In this document: positions 1 to 5,252 of the stretch, piece after piece
Layout: each line of letters begins with the position of its first letter
How positions within the stretch are numbered: the first letter of the stretch is position 1
NCBI GenBank assembly: GCA_022827045.1
Contig: JAJDTQ010000237.1
Location: 1-8,149 of the forward strand
Direction: 5' to 3'
Source of the DNA: Candidatus Binatia bacterium
GTDB taxonomy: Bacteria > Desulfobacterota_B > Binatia > UBA9968 > JAJDTQ01
DNA: 8,149 nt
Program-made: the position numbers and the translations under genes
The notes under the pieces: model-generated
Told to the model about the DNA's origin: nothing
Databases searched by the model: none
Seen by the model: only the letters and a program-made list of their open reading frames with translations

Positions 1-1
1 C

Positions 2-94
2 CTGGAGGGGATCGGCTATGTGCCGCCGGCGGAGCTCGAAGAGACGTACTATCAGCAGTGTGAGAGTCCGCCATGGTGGCCTGACTCAAACTAA
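2..94 (+). CDS. IS3-like transposase (integrase), C-terminal fragment
   Basis: Only the last 30 codons are visible; the frame is open from position 2 to the TAA at 92-94. The peptide includes IGYVPPAELEETYYQQ. This matches the usual tail of IS3-family OrfB/integrase-core transposases, where a P-P-A-E-(x)-E-x-x-Y-Y motif follows the DDE catalytic core. The fragment carries no catalytic residues, so activity cannot be judged. A near-terminal IS inverted repeat directly downstream supports the call. Confidence 0.6.
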   Translation: MEGIGYVPPAELEETYYQQCESPPWWPDSN

Positions 95-96
95 TC

Positions 97-123
97 CGTC
101 TCCGGGAAACCCGGGGCGGTTCA
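97..123 (+). repeat. IS3-like terminal inverted repeat (right)
   Basis: The reverse complement reads TGAACCGCCCCGGGTTTCCC followed by GGAGACG. The 5'-TGAACC start and a GC-rich centre are common among IS3-family ends. It directly follows the transposase stop codon. The partner repeat is outside the window, so this is recognised by resemblance and position only. Confidence 0.55.
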
Positions 124-147
124 GTCGGGCACTCAACGGCCTTTGGC

Positions 148-489
148 GTGAGTTCGTTTGGGACGTTCATGCGGCACCCAATGACGAGATTGCCCGCCAG
201 GTCCGTTGGCCCTGGGTTAAAGGTCATAGTAAAGGGCACACGGCTGGCATGGTCTGCCGCCGCCGGCATTATTGGGGGAATCGTTGGTTCTCCCGTCGCT
301 GGGGTGGGTGGCGTAATTGGCGCGCAAATCGGCGTGGCAATCGGACGCGTTGCAGCGAGATATGCCGCCTACCACTTATGGGAGTGGTACTACTACCGGG
401 ACTTCGATGTCCGGCAGCTTCGACTCGTGAACGCGGCCGTTGAAAAGTTCTATGGCCTCGATTCCACCAGCGATGCGGATCCGCACTGA
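148..489 (+). CDS. Small glycine-zipper hydrophobic protein, unknown function
   Basis: I do not recognise the family. The GTG start at 148 gives 113 residues; ATG at 169 or 181 would give 106 or 102. No start has a convincing ribosome-binding site. The centre (about residues 36-70) is a glycine-rich hydrophobic run with GxxxG-type spacing (G40, G43, G47, G54/55, G58, G62, G66), as in glycine-zipper membrane or pore-forming segments. An aromatic patch follows (HLWEWYYYRDF, about 76-86), then a charged tail. The frame stays open upstream to a TGA at 61, across the IS end, so the IS may have cut off the original N-terminus and promoter. It could be a relic. The protein-like composition, in contrast to the Arg/Pro-rich shadow frames, argues for real coding. 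Confidence 0.45.
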   Translation: MSSFGTFMRHPMTRLPARSVGPGLKVIVKGTRLAWSAAAGIIGGIVGSPVAGVGGVIGAQIGVAIGRVAARYAAYHLWEWYYYRDFDVRQLRLVNAAVEKFYGLDSTSDADPH

Positions 490-498
490 CGCCTTGCG

Positions 499-528
499 GG
501 GCACGTCGCAGCAGGTGCCTGCGTGCCC
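499..528. other. Inverted repeat downstream of the small ORF
   Basis: GGGCACG (499-505) pairs with CGTGCCC (522-528). An inner GCAG/CTGC pair (511-514 and 519-522) could form a second short stem. It lies 10 bp after the stop at 489 and about 95 bp past the rpn stop on the other strand. It has no T-tract, so a classical intrinsic terminator is unlikely. The rest of 490-623 shows only weak 4-5 bp hairpins (for example GGACT 597-601 with AGTCC 610-614) and no gene. Confidence 0.25.
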
Positions 529-623
529 GTAGCGACTGAGGAAGCTCTGATTGATTGCCGCCGGGCAAGATAGCGCCCTTCGACGGGTACACGTCAGGAC
601 TATGGTCGGAGTCCAGGGCGGGA

Positions 624-860
624 TCATGCCGGCTTGTCAAGTTGCTGCGCTGCCGCTGCGAGGCGCTCCTTGAGAGCGCGGAACCGGGCTTCGTCGATCC
701 CCGTTGCCGACGTGATCACATCCCATCTCACACCGATTCTCAGAAAGCCTTCCACCGCCTCTACCTTGCCGCGCTGCATGCCTTCTTCCTTGCCCTCGGC
801 TTTGCCTTCCGCCCGGCCTTTTGCCCAGCCTTCCTCCAGAAGTTCTTGAGCGTATGACAT
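624..860 (-). CDS. rpnS: RpnS-like intragenic C-terminal protein (putative antitoxin) inside rpn
   Basis: An in-frame ATG (Met256 of the full protein) starts a 78-residue product that shares the rpn stop. It is preceded by AAGGAGG with 7 bases to the ATG, a far better ribosome-binding site than that of the full gene. The short protein begins MSYAQELLEEGWAKG, continues through four-residue repeats (residues 11-34), and ends in a helical, Ala/Leu-rich segment. It lacks every nuclease motif. In characterised Rpn systems the C-terminal domain (RpnS) is translated separately from within the gene, dimerises through a helix carrying four-residue repeats, and blocks the toxic full-length RpnL. Gene position, start signal and repeats all fit here. 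That it is expressed and inhibits its parent is inferred. The only internal promoter hint is a TATATT at 963-968 without a good -35. Confidence 0.68.
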   Translation of the reverse strand: MSYAQELLEEGWAKGRAEGKAEGKEEGMQRGKVEAVEGFLRIGVRWDVITSATGIDEARFRALKERLAAAAQQLDKPA

Positions 861-1625
861 GATCCCTCCTCCTTGGCCGCCTTGATGGCGCCGTAGCGCT
901 TCATCGAAGGCATCCGCTGCCGCTTTGTCCGGCATCGAGAACAGATAGACAGCGATCATCCGAATATAGTCCACCGTGCCAACGGAAACCAGCGACGCCG
1001 CCAGTTTGGCAGCGGTCTCCAGCGCTGTGCCCGCGTGCCGGCCAAAGGCTGCCATCATCAGCAACTGCACAATGCGGCCCATGGTCGCGCCTTCGACATC
1101 GCCGGGGTCCAGCCTCGTCTGGTCCAGCAGCACGTGCTCGAACCGGGGCACCCAGGGCCAATCCCGGACCGCCGCGGGGAACAGGCCCGCGAACTCCGTC
1201 GAGTGCTGCCAAGCGCGGCCTCCTTGATAGAACACCAGCGGCACGACCGGCAGCAACTCCGTACGCCGGGGGTCGTCGCGCAGGTCTGCATCCCAGATGC
1301 GACAACAGTACTTCATCAGCCGGAACCGCATCCACGCGTCCGGTGTCGATTGATGCTCGAACAGCAAGTAAAGCCGCAACCGGTCCTTCCCCATCCCGTG
1401 GCGGTCCGTGTCCTTGCCGTAGCCAGCCTCGAAAAGCAAGTCGGATTCGCTCTGGCGCAGGTCATCATCCACGAAGCTTCCCTCCACCAGCCGCAGGCTG
1501 TCCCAATCGATGTTATCGCGCAACTCCTGCGGCACGGCCGCCTGGAGCAGGCTGGCGGCTTCCACGGCATCGGAGAAGACGGTGCGAAACAGCCGGTCAT
1601 GGGGGTGATCGATTTCATCCGCCAT
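624..1625 (-). CDS. rpn: Rpn-family (recombination-promoting) nuclease, full-length form (RpnL-like)
   Basis: This 333-residue protein belongs to the Rpn/PD-(D/E)XK nuclease group (old name Transposase_31). Rpn proteins are DNA endonucleases; E. coli members raise RecA-independent recombination and act as toxic anti-phage effectors. Family landmarks in order are HDRLFRTVFSD (9-19), SDLLFE (61-66) with a likely metal-binding Asp62, YLLFEHQS (86-93) with the E-x-Q catalytic motif at E90/Q92, and LPVVPLVFYQGG (125-136). A helical region follows, then a C-terminal segment of four-residue repeats (266-289). The ATG at 1625 has GGGAGGG (1632-1638) six bases upstream. All core motifs are present, so the enzyme looks intact. 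A second in-frame start at 860 probably makes the C-terminal domain separately. It stands alone, with an IS end and a dispersed repeat nearby, as expected for an accessory gene. Confidence 0.9.
   Translation of the reverse strand: MADEIDHPHDRLFRTVFSDAVEAASLLQAAVPQELRDNIDWDSLRLVEGSFVDDDLRQSESDLLFEAGYGKDTDRHGMGKDRLRLYLLFEHQSTPDAWMRFRLMKYCCRIWDADLRDDPRRTELLPVVPLVFYQGGRAWQHSTEFAGLFPAAVRDWPWVPRFEHVLLDQTRLDPGDVEGATMGRIVQLLMMAAFGRHAGTALETAAKLAASLVSVGTVDYIRMIAVYLFSMPDKAAADAFDEALRRHQGGQGGGIMSYAQELLEEGWAKGRAEGKAEGKEEGMQRGKVEAVEGFLRIGVRWDVITSATGIDEARFRALKERLAAAAQQLDKPA
759..830 (-). repeat. Coding 12-bp (four-residue) repeat tract in rpn C-terminal domain
   Basis: Six consecutive four-residue units, each starting with Gly: GWAK, GRAE, GKAE, GKEE, GMQR, GKVE (residues 266-289). 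Each is encoded by 12 bp. The middle three are most alike; the outer ones have drifted. In Rpn families the number of such units varies widely between strains and sits in the dimer helix of the C-terminal domain. At DNA level the units are imperfect, so frequent slippage is not obvious here. Confidence 0.7.
861..874 (-). promoter_or_regulatory. Strong internal Shine-Dalgarno for RpnS-like start
   Basis: The minus strand reads AAGGAGGAGGGATC directly before the ATG at 860. AAGGAGG (868-874) is spaced 7 bases from the start, near ideal. In the full-length protein these bases encode the Gly-rich linker GGQGGGI, so the linker composition may be driven by the need for an internal ribosome-binding site. 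This is the main evidence for a second translation start. Confidence 0.7.
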
Positions 1626-1687
1626 GAGTGACCCTCCCGGGCATGGACTCCCTGCCTGCCTGTCCTGTCTGCCCTATAGAGAGTCAT

Positions 1688-1702
1688 CGGCACGCCGTGC
1701 CG
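1688..1702. other. Palindrome upstream of rpn
   Basis: CGGCACGCCGTGCCG is a perfect 7+1+7 palindrome, 63-77 bp upstream of the rpn start. On the minus strand it overlaps the -35 position expected for a possible -10 TATAGG (1673-1678), which has a poor -35. It could be an operator or a hairpin in the leader. No functional evidence beyond position. Confidence 0.3.
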
Positions 1703-1741
1703 GAACTTGAACCCCGTTTCTGGGAGCTTGTCGGATTTGGA

Positions 1742-1850
1742 CATTCGCCCTTCGAATTGGCTCCGCTTCGCTTCACGAAGCCTGTCCTGAGCTTGTCGAA
1801 GGGCTCAGGACGAACGGGTAGACTTCGCTTCGCGAAGCCGAAGGGACGTA
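1742..1850. repeat. Dispersed palindromic repeat element (SLSKG/DKLRT type)
   Basis: Two near-identical 16-bp copies, TTCGCTTCACGAAGCC (1767-1782) and TTCGCTTCGCGAAGCC (1824-1839), each internally palindromic, flank a hairpin made of GTCCTGAGC (1784-1792) and GCTCAGGAC (1803-1811) with a 10-base loop. The core, CCTGTCCTGAGCTTGTCGAA and onward, is a sequence I recognise as recurring between genes in many environmental bacterial genomes, where spurious translation gives peptides such as PVLSLSKG and FDKLRTG. Both peptides are present in this window's shadow frames. It lies between rpn and the end of the tct operon and encodes no gene. Whether it is REP-like and mobilised in trans is inference. 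Confidence 0.7.
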
Positions 1851-1868
1851 GATAGATAAGCTTGCGAG

Positions 1869-1907
1869 ACGCGGGCGAAAAAACAGCCGCGTAGGGCACC
1901 CAGGCCC
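1869..1907 (-). terminator. Possible weak terminator after tctB
   Basis: Directly after the tctB TAG, the minus strand has a 4-bp GGGC/GCCC stem (1904-1907 with 1894-1897), then a run of six T (1878-1883). Those T residues lie in the loop of a second 6-bp stem, ACGCGG (1869-1874) with CCGCGT (1887-1892). The geometry is imperfect because the T-run does not abut the first stem. It is the only terminator-like structure before the rpn leader. Confidence 0.3.
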
Positions 1908-2426
1908 CTACAGCGGCGGAATGAAGGCCCCGAAAATCACCCCGGCGAATAGGTCGACGGCCAGGGTTTCCTCGAAGATGAAGTAGAAGAAGCCCAGCGC
2001 CAGCGCCGTGATGAAGGCCGTTCCGGGCCAGCCGATACGGCCCTGGTAGCGGGTGAAGAAAACCGCGAAGAGAAGAGTCGAAATGTAGAAACCGGAGATG
2101 AAGACCAGCACTCCGAAGATGCCGAACCACACGAACATGCGGACGATGAGAGCGAACTCGCCGGCCTTCGGAACGTGTTCCTCAACCTGCCCGGCACCCT
2201 CGTCGGCCCCGGCGGCGCCGGAGAGGACATCTTCCAGGCTCACCTCGAAGGCGCTCATGATGGCGGGATAGCGCTCGCCAGCCAGGCACAGCGCCGCCAG
2301 CACCACCGTCGGGAACGCCAGCACCAGGGGCACGAAGCCGGCCATGCCGCTGTACGAGAACGACCAAGTGAAGAACAGCAGCGCGGCGGCCACCAGGATG
2401 ATACCGAGAAGCGTAGACCCCTTCAT
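1908..2426 (-). CDS. tctB: TctB-like small membrane subunit of a tripartite tricarboxylate transporter
   Basis: The 172-residue product is the small integral-membrane subunit of a TTT-family secondary transporter. It works with TctA in the inner membrane to take up carboxylates delivered by the periplasmic TctC. Hydrophobic helices lie at about 4-22, 28-50, 91-122 (a long run that may hold two), 133-151 and 153-170. An acidic loop (about 57-89, rich in E and D) separates the halves. The family is poorly conserved, so the call rests mainly on size, topology and gene order. The ATG overlaps the tctA stop as ATGA, which implies translational coupling. A GAAGG lies within the tctA tail about 7 bases upstream. 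The same frame stays open far upstream over tctA, but that part is Arg/Gly/Ala-rich shadow sequence. Confidence 0.85.
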   Translation of the reverse strand: MKGSTLLGIILVAAALLFFTWSFSYSGMAGFVPLVLAFPTVVLAALCLAGERYPAIMSAFEVSLEDVLSGAAGADEGAGQVEEHVPKAGEFALIVRMFVWFGIFGVLVFISGFYISTLLFAVFFTRYQGRIGWPGTAFITALALGFFYFIFEETLAVDLFAGVIFGAFIPPL

Positions 2427-3916
2427 GACGACACCTTCGCTCTCCGGCTCGTCAGCCACGGCAGGCACAGCATGAGGATGCTCAGCAGCATCAGCACGAT
2501 GGTTACGGGCCGCGTGAAGAAGATGGCATAGCTGCCCGCGGAGATCTGCAGCGACTGCACGAAGGACAGCTCGGCCCGAACCCCCAGCAGGAAGCCGATG
2601 ACCAGGGTCACCAGGGAGAAACCGAACCGGTTGAACGCGAAACCCATGATGCCCGCGGCGACGGCGATGCCGATGTCCCAGACGTTTTCCCGGGCGGCGT
2701 AGGCGCCGCCGACGGACAGCAAAAAAGCGGCGGGCACCACGAAACCCACGCGCAGCGTCGTCACCCGGGCAAGGATGTCGGCGCCGAAGGCGGCCATGAG
2801 GCTGGCCAGGAAGTTGGAGATCACGAAGCCGAAGATCAGCACGAACACGATTTCCATGTGCTCGCGCACGAAGAAGAAGCCCGGCTGAAGCCCGTGCAGG
2901 ATAAAGGCGCCCAGGAGCACCGCCATGCCGGCGCTGCCGGGGATGCCGAAGATGATGGTGGGCAGCAGCGCGCCGCCGTCCTTGGCGTCGTTGGAAGCCT
3001 CGGAGGCGATGATGCCCTCCGCGGTGCCGGTGCCGAACTTCTCCGGGTTCTTCGAGAACTGCACCGCCATGGAGTACGAGAGGAAGTTCGCCAGCACGCC
3101 GCCAATGCCCGGAATGATGCCGGCAAGGATCCCGATGGCCGAGCTCCGCACCAGCGTCGTCTTGTAGTGAAAGACCTCCAGGAACCCCCTGAAAGCGCCG
3201 AACAGGCCCACCTTGAGACGCTCGCCGCCCTCGGCGATGGTCTCGCCCCGCAGCACGTGGTTCACCAGCTCGGCGATGGCAAAGAGCCCGATGAAGAACG
3301 GCACCAGCGGGATGCCGTCCCACAGGTAGTTGTCGCTGCCGAAGTTGAACCGCAGTACGCCGTGCACCGGGCTGAAGCCGATCAGCGACAGCAGCACGCC
3401 GATGCCGGCGGAGACGAGCCCCTTGAGCATGTTGCCGCGGGCGGCGTAGGCCACGGTCAGCAGGCCGAAGACCACCAGCATGAAGAACTCGGGCGGCCCG
3501 AAGGACAGCACGATGATCTTCACGAAGGGGATCAGGATCATCAGGAAGCACATGCCGACCACGGCGCCCAGGAAGGACGAGGCCGCGGCCAGCCCCACCG
3601 CCCGGCCCGCCTCGCCCCGGCGGGCCATGGGATGGCCGTCAAAGCAGGTGGCGGCGTTGGGTGCCTCGCCCGGAATGTTGAGCAGGATCGCGGGAACCGA
3701 GCCCCCTTCGGTGGCCGCCCCCATCATCCCCGCCATGAGGAACATGGCGGTCTCGGCGTCCCACCCGAAGGTGAATGTCATGCCGATGGTCAGGCCGGCC
3801 AGGAACAGCCCGGGAAGCGCCCCCAGGATGAGGCCCGACACGGCGCCCGCGGCCAGCACCAGCAGGTTCAGGGGGTCGCTGAGCATGCCGATGGCTAGCA
3901 GAAGAGGTTCCCACAT
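2423..3916 (-). CDS. tctA: TctA-like large membrane subunit of a tripartite tricarboxylate transporter
   Basis: At 497 residues it has the usual TctA length (about 500) and is hydrophobic throughout. Family signatures are clear: GALPGL (32-37), EGGSVPAILLNIPGEAPNAA (70-89) followed by FDGHPMARRGEAGRAVG, GIIPGIGG (266-273), EASNDAKDGGALLPT (306-320) and IFGIPGSAGMAVLLGAF (322-338) with HGLQPG. The two I-P-G motifs (81-83 and 325-327) mark the family's internally duplicated halves. TctA is the main translocation subunit, driven by an ion gradient. The ATG at 3916 has GAGG about 9 bases upstream. It follows tctC after 116 bp and overlaps tctB by 4 bp, so the three are very likely one transcript. 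The substrate cannot be read from the sequence. Confidence 0.95.
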   Translation of the reverse strand: MWEPLLLAIGMLSDPLNLLVLAAGAVSGLILGALPGLFLAGLTIGMTFTFGWDAETAMFLMAGMMGAATEGGSVPAILLNIPGEAPNAATCFDGHPMARRGEAGRAVGLAAASSFLGAVVGMCFLMILIPFVKIIVLSFGPPEFFMLVVFGLLTVAYAARGNMLKGLVSAGIGVLLSLIGFSPVHGVLRFNFGSDNYLWDGIPLVPFFIGLFAIAELVNHVLRGETIAEGGERLKVGLFGAFRGFLEVFHYKTTLVRSSAIGILAGIIPGIGGVLANFLSYSMAVQFSKNPEKFGTGTAEGIIASEASNDAKDGGALLPTIIFGIPGSAGMAVLLGAFILHGLQPGFFFVREHMEIVFVLIFGFVISNFLASLMAAFGADILARVTTLRVGFVVPAAFLLSVGGAYAARENVWDIGIAVAAGIMGFAFNRFGFSLVTLVIGFLLGVRAELSFVQSLQISAGSYAIFFTRPVTIVLMLLSILMLCLPWLTSRRAKVSS

Positions 3917-3980
3917 GGATTCGGTCCTCGGGTGCGGCCCTTGCGATTCCGGGTGTTTCGCCGGTTGCCTGGGTTACGAC

Positions 3981-4018
3981 ACCGCCGCCGGCCGGTCCTG
4001 AAACCTGCCGGCGGCGGT
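3981..4018 (-). promoter_or_regulatory. Strong intercistronic hairpin between tctC and tctA
   Basis: ACCGCCGCCGGC (3981-3992) and GCCGGCGGCGGT (4007-4018) are perfect 12-bp complements with a 14-base loop. On the transcript this lies 14 bases after the tctC stop and about 65 bases before the tctA start. No U-tract follows, so it is more likely an mRNA 3'-end stabiliser or partial attenuator than a full terminator. Such structures let a binding protein be made in excess over its membrane partners. Confidence 0.65.
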
Positions 4019-4032
4019 CTGGAATGCGGCGG

Positions 4033-5016
4033 CTACTTGGCCTTGGCGGCTTTCCGCATCTCGTCGAGATTCGCCTTGAAAATATTCTCGTAGTACTTCA
4101 GGTCTTCCGCCACGGTGGACCCCGGCCCCTCCACCAGCACGATGGACGACGACTTCTTCCAGTCCACGTACTCCTTGTCCCTCAGCGCCTTGAGCAGCAG
4201 TTCCTCGAGGATCTTGGCCCGGTCCTCGGGGATTCCCGGAGGGCCCCCGTAGGCGCGCAGGTCGCTGAAGTAGAAGTCATAGCCCATCTCGAAGGAAGTC
4301 TTCACGTCCGGGGCGTTGACCGCGCGCTTCCTGTCCAGTTGGGCTACCGGACGCAGGTCCGTCCCGAGGTAGGAGGTTACGGACGGATGGTCGATGGGCT
4401 GTGCCCAGACGTCGAAGTCACCGCGCAGGAGCGCCGGCAGCGACTCTCCCGTGCCACGGTAGCCGGCCACCACTTGAAAATCGATGCCCATGGTCTTGGC
4501 GGCAAGGAACGAGCCTATCCACCGTCCCACGCCGATGCCCTCGACCCCCCAGGTGATCCGCTTGGCCTTCTGCAGATCCGCGATGGACTTGTAGGGACCC
4601 TTGGCCGATACGTGAAGACCGTAGGGGTCCGCGCCCACCCGGGCGAGCCAGGTGTACTTGCTGGTCTCGTAGCCTACCGGCTTTTCGGACAGCATCTCAT
4701 CCCCGACCATCCCGGAAGCCTGGAAGTGGGCGATGGTGTAGCCGTCGGGCTTGGCGCGGTAGACGAACACCGCGGCGCGGCGACCGGCGGCGCCGGTGAC
4801 GTTCTTGACGATGATGTTGACGCCCTTGGGCACGTATTTCTTCATGCTCCGGGCGGTGGCGCGGGCAATGGCGTCGTAGCCGCCGCCGGGCGAGAACGGC
4901 ACGATGATGTTGATGTTGCGATCGGGAAAGGCGGCGTGGGCCTGAGACAGCGGCAGGCTCGCGGCCAAGCCGAACACGGCGGCGCCCAACAGGGCTCTCG
5001 TTACCAGTCTGCGCAT
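4033..5016 (-). CDS. tctC: TctC/Bug-family periplasmic solute-binding protein
   Basis: The 327-residue product captures a carboxylate-type solute in the periplasm for TctAB. The ATG at 5016 is preferred over in-frame ATGs at 5034 and 5073 because GGGAGGA lies six bases upstream and a clean signal peptide follows: basic MRRLVTR, a hydrophobic core to about residue 23, and AHA/A cleavage near 28. Bug landmarks are INIIVPFSPGGGYDAIAR (35-52), the NVTGAAG loop (72-78, in place of the common N-x-PGAGG), PDGYT (90-94) and the C-terminal helices. Substrate-contact loops are somewhat divergent, so the ligand could be a di-/tricarboxylate or another organic acid. It is first in the operon with its own upstream promoter region. 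No TctDE two-component regulator is visible nearby. Confidence 0.93.
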   Translation of the reverse strand: MRRLVTRALLGAAVFGLAASLPLSQAHAAFPDRNINIIVPFSPGGGYDAIARATARSMKKYVPKGVNIIVKNVTGAAGRRAAVFVYRAKPDGYTIAHFQASGMVGDEMLSEKPVGYETSKYTWLARVGADPYGLHVSAKGPYKSIADLQKAKRITWGVEGIGVGRWIGSFLAAKTMGIDFQVVAGYRGTGESLPALLRGDFDVWAQPIDHPSVTSYLGTDLRPVAQLDRKRAVNAPDVKTSFEMGYDFYFSDLRAYGGPPGIPEDRAKILEELLLKALRDKEYVDWKKSSSIVLVEGPGSTVAEDLKYYENIFKANLDEMRKAAKAK

Positions 5017-5022
5017 CTTGGA

Positions 5023-5029
5023 TCCTCCC
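5023..5029 (-). promoter_or_regulatory. Ribosome-binding site fixing the tctC start
   Basis: The minus strand reads GGGAGGA, then six bases, then the ATG at 5016. It lies inside the coding sequence that the two upstream in-frame ATGs would require, so those longer starts are unlikely. Confidence 0.75.
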
Positions 5030-5129
5030 GTCATGTGGCTGGAATGCGTTTGAGCACGCCTGAATCGTGGCAATGGTCTAAAGGTTTGCCGATGGTTGCC
5101 GATATGGGAAAGAGGGCAATAAACATGAC

Positions 5130-5158
5130 CTTTTATGGATGTGCCCGGAACTTGTCAA
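5130..5158 (-). promoter_or_regulatory. Candidate sigma70-type promoter for tctCAB
   Basis: The minus strand has a perfect -35 TTGACA (5153-5158). The -10 is TAAAAG (5130-5135, 17-base spacer) or CATAAA (5132-5137, 15-base spacer). It lies about 115 bp upstream of the tctC start. A dyad ATAAA-N8-TTTAT (5119-5136) overlaps the -10 and could be an operator. The -10 match is only 4/6. Confidence 0.45.
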
Positions 5159-5175
5159 GGGTCGCGTCCAAAATC

Positions 5176-5203
5176 TTGACTACGGACGGCGCAAGCGATA
5201 AGG
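5176..5203 (+). promoter_or_regulatory. Candidate sigma70-type promoter for ssb
   Basis: TTGACT (5176-5181), a 16-base spacer, then GATAAG (5198-5203), about 50 bp before the ssb ATG. The -35 matches 5/6 and the -10 matches 4/6. It is back-to-back with the tct promoter candidate, with only 17 bp between the two -35 boxes. Confidence 0.4.
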
Positions 5204-5252
5204 TCCGAAGTCCACGCAAACGCCGCCCAATACTCTATACCGTGAGGTCGCT

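Larger units (their letters stand above)
1..123 (+). mobile_element. Right end of an IS3-family-like insertion sequence (partial)
   Basis: The window opens inside an insertion sequence. The visible part is the transposase C-terminus (stop at 92-94) followed by a short tail ending in ...GGGGCGGTTCA at 123. Read inward, this end begins TGAACCGCCCCGGGTTT, which resembles the TGA-starting terminal inverted repeats of many IS3-family elements. The short distance from stop codon to element end is normal for IS3. The left end and any target duplication lie outside the window, so family membership rests on one end and 30 residues. The boundary at 123 is an inference. Confidence 0.62.

Noticed and set aside
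18..443. 141-codon plus-strand frame across the IS end
   Set aside because: It starts inside the transposase and runs through the terminal repeat. The Arg/Trp-rich peptide is an out-of-frame shadow of the small glycine-zipper ORF.
1035..1631. 198-codon plus-strand frame antisense to rpn
   Set aside because: It mirrors the rpn coding region and has no ribosome-binding site or family resemblance.
1742..1850. Possible CRISPR array
   Set aside because: Only two arm copies, palindromic and 57 bp apart, with a hairpin rather than a unique spacer between them. No cas genes in the window.
1628..1855. 75-codon frame containing PVLSLSKG
   Set aside because: It is translation of the dispersed palindromic repeat; this peptide is a known annotation artefact of that repeat.
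1908..3551. 547-codon open frame on the minus strand
   Set aside because: Only its last 172 codons (tctB) are real. The rest overlaps tctA in another frame and has Arg/Ala/Gly-rich shadow composition.
2858..3898. 346-codon plus-strand frame antisense to tctA
   Set aside because: Low-complexity H/Q/E/G-rich translation opposite a clear TctA.
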